Under the pieces are notes generated by a model. It saw only the letters and a program-made list of their open reading frames with translations, was not told where the DNA came from and searched no databases. A stretch of DNA of 64,000 nucleotides from Bombardia bombarda (Eukaryota; Ascomycota; Sordariomycetes; Sordariales; Lasiosphaeriaceae), in the NCBI GenBank assembly GCA_030512295.1, contig JAULSR010000005.1, forward strand, positions 620,001 through 684,000, read 5' to 3'. The translations under genes and the position numbers were made by a program. Shown here piece by piece: positions 54,616 through 64,000 of the stretch. How positions within the stretch are numbered: the stretch's first letter is position 1; each line of letters starts with the position of its first letter.

Positions 54616-56891
54616 CTTTGTGGGGATTATTTCTCCCTGAGTTGGGCTTTCAATGGGAGACTTTGAAAGTGATGACCTAGATCAATCATCCGACGTGGGT
54701 GTGGTGGATGATGCAAGCAAGTGCTGAAGCAAGTCGTCGGACGTCGTCGTTGTGCGGATGGTTGTGGTTGGCTTGACGTGATTGACTGGCTGAGGTAGCC
54801 TTGGTGGGGCTGGATAGCTCGCTGCTCGGGGTAAGCAAGTACAGGCCTGGACGGAATAGGAGCCGACGCATCTACGAATACGGTGTGGGTGTGGCTTGAA
54901 TGCGGGGCACGACAATCTACCAAACTACTTAGTATTCTACTACTGTGGTTGCGGGCGAAAAAAAACCCCCCATGTCAGGTACTGTGGCTTACGCCGAAAC
55001 CTATGTTTTTCCGAGCTTTGTACCTTTTCCAACCCTTGCGCGCACACGCCCAACCCTGGCACCTTGTCAATACCTGCTCCACAGGTTTTATTTACCCATA
55101 CCACCACAGTAGAGTACGAAATCGTGCTCAATCCGTGCCTCAAAAGAGTGCGCGTGCTGCTGGCCGTGGTAGCATTCGCAAGTTTACCTCAGGCCGCGAG
55201 GTCCAATCCCCCTTTGGGCCCATCGCTGTGTCAGGTCTGTTTGAGCTTCGACTCCATTTTTGGTGCCATGAGCGCATGCGGATGGTGGAGGAAACTGGAG
55301 TGGAACCAGCGGGAGGGACCAGGACTCTAGGAAAGGAAAGAACACAGTGTGTATTGCGCGAATCCTACGGGCTATCCGTTTTGGGGGTGCGGTCCCGTTG
55401 AGCGCTACCTACAGTGGTACTTCCAAGTTCCGAAAGGTGAATGACCTCCTCGGTAAGCCAAGAGGATGCGAATCGATAAAACTATCGAAGTTGCGCTCGT
55501 TCGTCAAAATCTTGATAGATGTGAGTGAATGGGTGTAGATATGTGTTATTGTGTGTGAGAGAGAGAGAGTGGCGTGATGAATAATTGCTCCATACGTGGA
55601 AGCAATTACAAGAATAGATGGCTGCCGACTTCGCACCTTCGGCAGTGAGTGCGAGCCTGGCTTGGTGTGCCAACTTCCAGCTTCAATGTAGGTACGTCCG
55701 TACGGACGAGTTGGCATGTTGGCAAGTTGGTCAGATCTGGCGGCACAGAGAACATCACGGGTTTCCGCTATTCCGTGCATATGTGCGGAATTCGGATAGC
55801 TGCGCAAGTACGTTACCTATGTACGTAGCGGAAGTTAAACCCTCTTGGACGCGATGACAAGCAGCGATTGCCCGAGTCTACATGCTCAACAGGTTTACCA
55901 AGAAATATATTTAGCCCGTCTTGGAAACCCAGGAACCTAAACACACATACATAGTGCTGAACAGCGCGCGCGCGCGTGGTCTTAAAAATGGCTGTGTCCC
56001 CAAGCCACCCAGTGCAGCAACGGCTGGTGTCGCACATACTGTGTACACAGATTCAGGAACAGCAAGGCGAAATATTGGATCCTCATTGTGCGGCGGCTGA
56101 CGACACACTGTCATCTTCCAACACGAGGTCTGGATTTAAGATCAGGGATCGACCATAATCACCATAGGCCAACTGAAAGGTCGGCGATGACTATCAATCA
56201 CATCATTTACGAATATCCCGTACTTCGTACCACCGCTAGTTTAACCGATTTCTCCGAGCTGCAGGTGCTCGCCTCTGAAGCGAAAGTTCTCAAAGGACCG
56301 GCAAGTGGAGGCGAGGAGAGATTGATGCCGCCAAGCCGCACAGTGCGCGCTCCCTAGCTCCTCCCCCTAGCACCACCTAGTCTCCCCCACCAAGTGCTGG
56401 TGCCGATCCTCCCGCCTGTCCTGAATGAGACACGCAGCCCATTAAGGGCGCTCTCTCTCTTGTCTGGGCTGGCTGACAAACTTCAGCCGACTTGTCGCGC
56501 CCACTCCGTCCCCGTCCCCCCATTCCCGCGCCCAGCCAGCCAGCTATACCAGCCCTGGGGCAACTCTATCCAGTTATTATACAGAAGAGAATACAAAACC
56601 AGACAGCCTTCTCTGGAAGTTGGCCTACGGTACACCGCATACACACCTACTTCGTGCTCAGCTTGTTCTTGAAGGACAACTTTGCCAAGCATTTCTATCC
56701 GTTTCATCGACAGGTATCTTTGCAGATGTTATAGCCCGAAGCGCATTGCTGCGATCCCAGTTCGCATCGCACATTGCACTTCTGTCATCCCATCCGTCCA
56801 TTCGGGTTCCGGGCTGGGCCAGGTCGATCGTCGAACCGAGCAGCATTCAACTATCGCAGCCAGGAAGCGTGCGAGCGAAACGAACTACGAC
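54616..56891. other. Divergent intergenic region, 2.3 kb, CSN7 / CCC2
   Basis: No supported gene. Open frames near 54900-55400 begin without an ATG and resemble nothing. A 14-bp perfect palindrome (CGTCCGTACGGACG) lies at 55695-55708, and a GA/GAGAGA tract near 55556-55569. Confidence 0.4.
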
Positions 56892-59800
56892 ATGGCCCCT
56901 CCATATATCAAGGTCCCAACCAGGGACGATGTCGCGCAATCGCGAACCTCGTTGACGGCGCCGCCCGCCCACATGGCGACCACGACACTAAGGGTGGAGG
57001 GCATGACGTGAGTGGTGATAGTTTCCTTCTCTTTCTCTCTTTTTTTACTTTGCGGTGGCGTGCGCCCGCACGCCCATCCCGTCGTCCCGCACAGGTCCGG
57101 AAATCCCGTGGCTAACTCACCCAGTTGCGGCTCATGCACCTCGGCTGTTGAAGCTGGCTTCAAGGGCGTCGATGGAATCGGCAGCGTCTCTGTCAGTCTG
57201 GCTATGGAACGGGCAGTCGTCATGCACGATCCCCAGCAGGTCTCAGCCGAGAGGATACAGGAGATCATCGAGGATCGCGGGTTCGATGCGGAGGTCTTGG
57301 CGACCGATTTACCCTCGCCCATGGTGGCCAAGGCTCCCTACGACGAGGACCCTCTTGACGACGGCCCCGTAATGATGATCACGACGGTGGCCGTCGAGGG
57401 GATGACGTGCGGCGCATGCACCTCAGCCGTCGAGGGCGGCTTCAAGGACGTCTCGGGTATGCGCCACTTCAGCATATCGCTCATGTCTAACAGGGCTGTT
57501 ATCGAGCACGATCCGCTTCTGTTAAGCGCCGACGCCATCTGCGAGATTATCGAGGATCGGGGATTCGGCGCAACGCTGGTCGACAGCGTGGAGAAGCCGC
57601 GAGAGAGGGGCAGGTTGGCGGACAGCACCAGTAATAAGCCCACGACCGCCACGACAACTGTTTCCATCGAGGGCATGACATGCGGCGCTTGCACATCAGC
57701 CGTCGACGAGGGGTTTAAGAACGTTGACGGTCTCCTTCGATTTAATATCAGCCTGTTGGCAGAGCGGGCTGTCATCACCCATGACCCCACAAAGCTCTCG
57801 GCCGACAAGATCGCCGAGATCATTGAGGACCGTGGCTTTGACGCAAAGATTCTATCAACTACATTCGACGGTCCCAGTCATTCAAACGGGACATCGACGG
57901 CTCAGTTCAAGATCTACGGGAATCTGGACGCCGCCGCCGCCACCCAACTGGAGGAAAAGCTATTATCTCTTTTTGGTATCAATAGCGCCAAGATTGCCCT
58001 TGCGACATCTAGACTTACCGTCTCCCATGTACCTGGTGTAGCGGGTTTGCGGGTTATCGTCGAAACCGTCGAGAATGCCGGCTTCAACGCTCTTGTCGCC
58101 GACAACGACGACAACAATGCCCAACTAGAGTCCCTTGCAAAGACTCGCGAAATTAACGAATGGAGGCAGGCGTTCAGAGTCTCGGTATCCTTCGCCATTC
58201 CCGTCTTCCTCATCAGCATGATTATTCCCATGTGTATACCCGTTTTGGATCTGGGGTCGATCGAACTCATCCAGGGTCTGTACCTGGGCGATATTGTCTG
58301 CATGGCTCTGACAATACCTGTGCAGTTTGGTATTGGAAAGCGCTTCTATGTCTCGGCATGGAACTCGCTGAAGCACGGGTCTCCGACCATGGATGTTTTG
58401 GTCGTTCTCGGCACCTCCTGTGCCTTCTTCTTCAGCATCATGGCAATGCTCGTGTCTGTTCTGATCCCCCCACACACCAAGCCGAGCACTATTTTTGATA
58501 CAAGCACCATGCTCATCACATTCATCACGCTCGGTCGCTTTCTCGAGAATCGTGCAAAGGGTCAGACCTCCAAGGCTCTTTCGCGCTTGATGTCGCTCGC
58601 TCCATCGATGGCTACCATCTACGCTGATCCCATTGCCGCCGAGAAGGCTGCGGAAGAATGGGATAGCCAGACCAAGGCAGACGACCCGAAGACGCCTGGA
58701 GCCGGCAACGCTGCCGAGGAGAAGGTCATTCCTACTGAACTCATTCAAGTAGGTGATATCGTTATTCTGCGGCCTGGAGACAAGATTCCTGCAGATGGCG
58801 CCATTGTCAGGGGAGAGACTTACGTGGATGAGAGCATGGTCACCGGCGAGGCCATGCCAGTTCAGAAGAGGAAGGGTAGCCTCTTGATTGGTGGCACTGT
58901 CAACGGCCATGGACGGGTCGACTTCCGCGTTACGAGGGCTGGACGCGACACACAGCTTAGCCAGATTGTCAAGCTCGTTCAGGATGCTCAAACGACCCGG
59001 GCACCCATCCAGCGTCTGGCTGACAAACTTGCCGGCTATTTCGTACCCACCATTTTGTTCCTGGGTCTGATGACCTTCCTCGTTTGGATGGTTCTCAGCC
59101 ATGTGTTGTCGAACCCTCCCAAGATTTTCGTAGATGGTTCAAGCGGCGGCAAGATCATGGTCTGCGTCAAGCTCTGTATCTCGGTTATTGTGTTTGCCTG
59201 CCCCTGTGCCCTTGGTCTCGCCACTCCTACAGCCGTCATGGTTGGGACGGGAATCGGTGCCGAGAACGGCATCCTCGTCAAGGGCGGTGCAGCCTTGGAG
59301 ACCACCACCAAGATCACACAAGTCGTCTTGGACAAGACGGGAACCATCACTTACGGAAAGATGAGTGTCGCCAACGCCGATGTCGTTTCTGCGTGGCAAG
59401 ACGACACCCGGCGCAGGCAGCTGTGGTGGACTATTGTCGGACTTGCCGAGATGGGCAGTGAACACCCTGTTGGCAAGGCCGTTCTCGCTGCTGCTAAAAC
59501 GGAGCTGGGCCTCGACGTCGAGGGAACACTTGAGGGTAGTATTGGCGAGTTTTCTGCGGCTGTTGGTAGGGGCATCAGCGCGTATGTGGAGCCGGCTTCC
59601 TCAGCCGAGAGGAAACGCTACAAGGTCCTCGTAGGCAATGTCCGTTTCCTTCGCGAGAACAAGGTCGACGTTCCCGCGTCGGCGGTCGAGGCCTCAGAGC
59701 AGATCAACTCAGCCGCCGCCGTATCTCGTTCAAAGGCGTCATCGGCCCAGACAGCTGGTACAACCAATATCTTCATCGCCATCGACGGCACGTACTCTGG

Positions 59801-60575
59801 GCATCTCTGCCTCTCCGACACCATCAAGGAGGGCGCCGCCGCCGCCATCGCCGTCCTGCACCGGATGGGCGTCAAGACGTCCATCGTCACAGGCGACCAG
59901 CGCAGCACTGCCGTGGCCGTGGCCGCGGCGGTCGGTATCGATGCTGAGCACGTCCACGCCGGCGTCTCGCCCGACCAAAAGCAGGCCATCATCCGCCAGC
60001 TGCAGGAGGCGGGCGAGATCGTGGCTATGGTCGGCGACGGCATCAACGACTCTCCCGCCCTAGCGACTGCCGACGTCGGCATCGCCATGAGCTCGGGCAC
60101 GGACGTGGCCATGGAGGCGGCCGACGTGGTCCTCATGCGGCCCAACGACCTCATGGACATACCCGCGGCGCTTCACCTCGCCCGCACCATCTTCCGGCGC
60201 ATCAAGTCAAACATGCTCTGGGCGTGCATGTACAACATCATCGGGCTGCCGTTCGCCATGGGCTTCTTCCTCCCGCTGGGGTGGCACATCCACCCCATGG
60301 GCGCCGGCGCGGCCATGGCCGCCAGCAGCGTGAGCGTCGTGCTCAGCAGCCTGTTCCTCAAGTTCTGGAAGCGGCCCAAGTGGATGGACGCGGATCTGTA
60401 TGACGCGTCGGGGGTGATGAAGCAGCAGGCCAAGTTTGGCAGCGGTTGGGGGCCGGATAAGCCGATGGTTCGCGTGAAGGAGATTATTGGGAGTCTTTAT
60501 GGCGGGCGGAAGAAGAATGAGCAGCAGGGGTATATCCCGCTTGCGATGCTGGATGTTGCGGAGCAGGCGGTTTGA
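56892..60575 (+). CDS. ccc2: Copper-transporting P1B-type ATPase (Ccc2)
   Basis: Ccc2-type ATPases move Cu(I) into the late Golgi to load multicopper oxidases. Exons 56892-57007 and 57125-60575 give 1188 aa. The intron splits the first metal site (GMT/CGSC). Three heavy-metal domains have intact Cys pairs: GMTCGSCTSAVE (about 38), GMTCGACTSAVEGGF (about 131) and GMTCGACTSAVDEGF (about 222). A fourth HMA-like segment (about 298-365) has lost its Cys pair. Transport features follow: TGE in SMVTGEAMPV, the membrane CPC in VFACPCALGLATPTAVMVG (about 730), DKTGT in VLDKTGTITYGK (about 775), SEHPVGKAV, and GDGINDSPALATADVGIAMS (about 1008). MAASS in the last helices is the other copper-site motif. 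Identity is secure. Confidence 0.95.
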
Positions 60576-62241
60576 TCGGGTTGTGTGAGCTGTGGTGGTG
60601 AGTGGTTGGCTGCATCGTCGCTTGTTGTTGTTGTGCATTCTTTAAGGAGTATCGGTTTGGGTTGGGTAAAGCCTGGCGTTGTTTTTTCCTCCTGCTGTGA
60701 TTACTTCCAAGTATCATTTGCTTTTTTTTTTGTTTCTTTTGTAGCTTTTTCTTTGAACAACAAATACCTCCCCACCTGGTTTAGGAAGCAAGGGTATTGG
60801 ATATATGTATGTATACATTGCCGGGCATTGCCGCGCGTGCGTGCATTTTCAAAAAGATATCATATGCGTGTCTTAATCAGTCAGTCTTTTTTTGCTCTCT
60901 TCCTGCCGGGTTGTTCGGCTTGTAGCTTGTGATCGAGGTCGTGTTGTCGACGAAAGGTGGAAAGTCAATTCGGGGGCGTCGGAGAGTCTTCTTTTCATTG
61001 GTCAACCGTCTGTGTGTGAGCATGTTTTCTGGCGGTGAGTGTTTGTATTTGCTCACCTAGCTTGGCCAGTTCGATCATGGTCTGACGAGAGGGGAGAGAG
61101 GAGAGGGTTTGAGCAAGTTAGGTAACGTGGTTGGTGGCAGCATAACGGCCGTCATCACTCGGTTCTTTACCTAGGTAGTAAGTAAGTAGTACCCAGCTGA
61201 ACCATGGACAAGGTGCTGTTTGTCCATTGGTATGGTGGTGATGACTAGTCCCATCTCTTTTTATTGTTGCTTGATTGCGAGAGATTTGTGAATGGTTCTG
61301 GTATTTTCTATCGCTATGTTGTGGTGAGTAAGTAAGTTATTATCATAGTAGGGTTGAGCTTGACGCACGAGATCGAATTCACGTGCCTTTCTTTTTGTTT
61401 TACCTTGGGATGAGCAAAATGTGGCTTGCCCTAAATCATGCAAGTTTTCTATCATGATATGCTACAAGTGTGTGGGTGGAAAAGGAGGAGTCGTGCTCGT
61501 CAGGCGCATTAAGATGGGGTGACAGCTCACCTGACGGACGCCTCTGGACCTCGGTCTATGTTTATATCTCGTCAAGTACAACAGGTGGCTTTTGTACCTA
61601 CCTGGGCTACTGTTCCAGGCAGAGGATTGGGATTAATTATATCCAGATGTCTTTCCGAGGTAAGAGTGACAGTCCGGCCTACGACTTCGACAAGTATCAA
61701 AAGAATAACGTATGGTCTAATACAAAATTCTGCGTAGCTCGTACTTAGGTACCTTAGGTATTATTGATGTAGATATTGCTCCCTAAGGATCTCATTATCA
61801 ACCTTGATTTAAAGTACCAAACACGCTGGAAGGGTTTAGGCCATGATTAAGACGCCTTCACATACCCAGCACCTGCGTATTATGTGCTCAAAAAGCAGTA
61901 TTGAGGAACTTCATTTCTCTTACAGCAATCTCATCTCCCAAGATGTGTCTCCTAGGTTGTAAATTCAGACAAAATCCAATATCGTCCGATAGTATAAAAT
62001 CCGCCCTTTGCAGAACTCTCATATGCGAATATCATAAAGCAAAGCAATGCTTTATGCCTTCAGAGCCGCCTCTCTAATGTACACCGAACGAGGTGAAAAC
62101 AGCGAGGCTATATAAACTAAAAGGTAAAAGAATGAACATGAGAGGGAAACAAAAAACGCCTTCGCTATGCACTGCCACAAGCCCTCCCATACACACACAA
62201 GGACATACACACAGATAAACATATAACACCGAGCACAATTA
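60576..62241. other. Convergent 3' region, 1.7 kb
   Basis: No gene is supported. The flanking genes converge, so this contains two 3' untranslated regions and spacer. The open frame at 61470-61748 has no recognisable product. Confidence 0.4.
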
Positions 62242-64000
62242 TTATACCCCCGCAAAGGTCCTCCCCACGCAGTCCGCCCCGCAAACAGCCGCCCTCTCGC
62301 GCTCACTCAGCGCCGCGCTCCACATCCTGAGATCCTCCAACGAGAGGTTCTCAGCGGCCAGATTCAGACTCCTCAAATCGATACGTGCAGCGCCATCCCC
62401 ACCGCCAATGACATTACCTGGGCCGCTGCCAATCCCGCCGCCCACCCCGCCATTCCGGTCCTTGCCCTTCTCGTTCTCAAGAATGGTAAAACGCAGCACC
62501 ACTTCTGTAACGGTGACGATGATGCTGACGACGATGAGAATGATGACAATCCAGGTGATGGCGCTCATCTTGGAGTCGTTGACGCTGTCGGACAGGATCT
62601 CGGCGAGGTCGAGGAAGACGCGGCAGCGCTCGTTGAGGACCTTGATGCGCGGGTCGATCTCGAGATACTCGCGGATGGCGACATAGAGGGGGTGTAATGT
62701 GGGCTCCGAGTCCCAGAAGAAGTTGGGGACGTCGAGAATATTGGATGCTATAACAGAGGTGGAGTTAGCCGGATGTGAAGTCATGGGCTATAAGCGGGAA
62801 AAAAGGACTTACAAAGGTTGATGTCCACTCTGCTCTTGAACAGACGGCCAAGAATCTTGACGATCTCCGTCCTGGTCATGTTCAGCTCGCCCGTCAAGGC
62901 CAGCCTCTTGGGCACGTGCTGCGCATCCTGCATGGTCTCAGACATGCGCTCCTCGAAGTAGCACAGCTTGGTGCTCTGCGCGATAGCATGGCTGATGGTT
63001 AACTTAATCATGTGGTCGGAGCGCGGGAGCAGGGTGATCATGTCGTTGAAGACGCGCGGCCGCTTTACGTCTGGGCTGTACTCGAAGTGGAACTCTTCTG
63101 TCTCAAAGTCGGCTTGCTCCAAAGGGCGCGTAGCCAGAGATATGCCCGTCTCGTTCTCGGCAAATGTGAGGTCGGCGAGCATGTCCTTCTCTTGATGCTC
63201 TGTGAAATTCCAAAACACCACCACGCCGTAGGAAAAGACAAACATCTCGGCGAAGTGCTTGGCGTCTGGTACCAACCGATTTATGGGGTTCACCGAGACG
63301 CCTTCACCTTCGAAGTCGCCCTCGGGTTGTCGGCCGCTCGGGCCCTCGCCGGGGGAATGATGCATCAGGTTTCCATTGTTGAGACCGCTCTCGGGTCCAT
63401 GTACGCCATATGCATATTCATCAGGGTAGCCCTCGTGCTGATCTCTGCGTTCGCTGCGCTCGATTTCCAGATCCAGCACCGTCTTTCCAGTGCCCGGCGT
63501 CTTCAAGATAGGTCGACTCCGTAGCCTGTAGCCGTCAGTGCCGGGGAGTAGCGGCAAGTGGTAGACTGTGTAGAGACAGTCGTCGTATAGTTTCGTTTTT
63601 GCCTCGTGTTTCGTCCTCAGGAACTCGGCCGTGGCCTTCATCTTGAAAGCCTGGGCGGTACAGTACGCCGTTAGGCGGGCGACCTTATCACCCCGCTGAA
63701 TCTTGGGCAACCGCTCGGCAAAACTCTTGCCACGGATACCGCCCCGTTTCCTCAGCACGTCGAGCTCCTCGTCCTTCAGGGGTCCGCCGTCCTCGTTGCG
63801 TAATATGGAGGCGCGCTGGGCCACGTCGTCGTCGCTGGGTATATCGTCGCCGTCTTTCTCGTCCACGGTCTCGGGGAGAAGGACCAGCTTCTCGCTGACC
63901 TTTGTCGTTCGAGACGGCACATTTTGCTGGCCTGTCCGTGCTGAGGCTAGTGTCGGCAAGCCGCCCTGACTGGACCGGCGGATGGTGCGCGCAGGGCGCT
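62242..64000 (-). CDS. RMD1/RMND1-type DUF155 protein, cut by the window edge
   Basis: The N-terminus lies beyond base 64000, so the start is not visible. Two exons are seen (62813 to the edge, and 62242-62747). The junction KSRVDINLSNILDVPNFFWD keeps the DUF155 pattern, and EYLEIDPRIKVLNERCRVFL with DLAEILSDSVNDSKMSAITW is the standard family ending before a membrane helix (WIVIILIVVSIIVTVTEVVL). Upstream, AKHFAEMFVFSYGVVVFWNF and ETGISLATRPLEQ match the same domain. Yeast Rmd1/Rmd8 are linked to sporulation, and animal RMND1 is mitochondrial; which role applies here is open. The C-terminal tail after the helix is Gly-rich and looks disordered. Confidence 0.87.

Noticed and set aside
55100..55330. 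Possible tRNA-like box near GAGGTCCAATCC
   Set aside because: No cloverleaf and no matching A box could be built; no tRNA or 5S rRNA was recognised elsewhere either.
54883..55401. 172-codon open frame upstream of CCC2
   Set aside because: It starts at GTG, has no good ATG and shows no recognisable motif.

Overview
The window is nuclear DNA of a filamentous ascomycete (Pezizomycotina, most likely a Sordariomycete). The evidence is short GT-AG introns of about 50-140 nt with CTNAC or TACTAAC branch motifs, long intergenic gaps, and a gene complement of conserved fungal proteins. The species cannot be fixed from sequence alone. I rebuilt 22 protein-coding genes, splicing them by hand and checking that each joined coding sequence keeps one frame. 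I saw no tRNA, rRNA, transposon, CRISPR array or secondary-metabolite cluster.

Layout. 0.9-8.6 kb: the mRNA 3'-end factor Yth1 (-), a quinone oxidoreductase (+), thioredoxin reductase with a possible mitochondrial leader (+), a tandem pair of small Tyr/Ser/Asn-rich proteins of unknown function (+), and a DUF1772 membrane protein (-). 9.2-17.2 kb: a SAM methyltransferase, an amidase and the CAF-1 subunit Cac2 (all -). 17.2-22.0 kb: a 4.8 kb stretch with no gene I can support. 22.0-31.6 kb: a full ABCC transporter, a small single-pass membrane protein and a DUF1776 protein (all +). 33.0-36.3 kb: a 1071-aa two-TM protein (-). 38.2-44.0 kb: an F-box protein and a SprT-like metalloprotease (+). 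45.2-50 kb: CHK1 (-) and the APC/C-type E2 UBC11 (+) share a divergent promoter with two MCB boxes, followed by ribosomal protein eL31 (-). 50.8-64 kb: a RAX1-like protein (+), COP9 signalosome subunit 7 (-), the copper P1B-ATPase CCC2 (+), and an RMD1/DUF155 protein (-) cut by the right edge.

How the genes relate. There is no operon or gene cluster. Several genes concern chromosome duplication and ubiquitin control (Cac2, CHK1, SprT-like, UBC11, F-box, CSN7), but spacing and orientation show no joint unit except the CHK1/UBC11 divergent pair.

Main observations. Four genes (Yth1, DUF1772, DUF1776 at two places, CHK1) are readable only if one base is added at a run of five or six G/C. This looks like systematic homopolymer under-calling rather than gene death. 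Other points are the duplicated small-protein pair with copied 5' leader, the in-frame thioredoxin reductase leader, the MCB boxes, and two introns whose use could change membrane topology. I did not find a convincing undescribed system; the small-protein pair is the nearest candidate.
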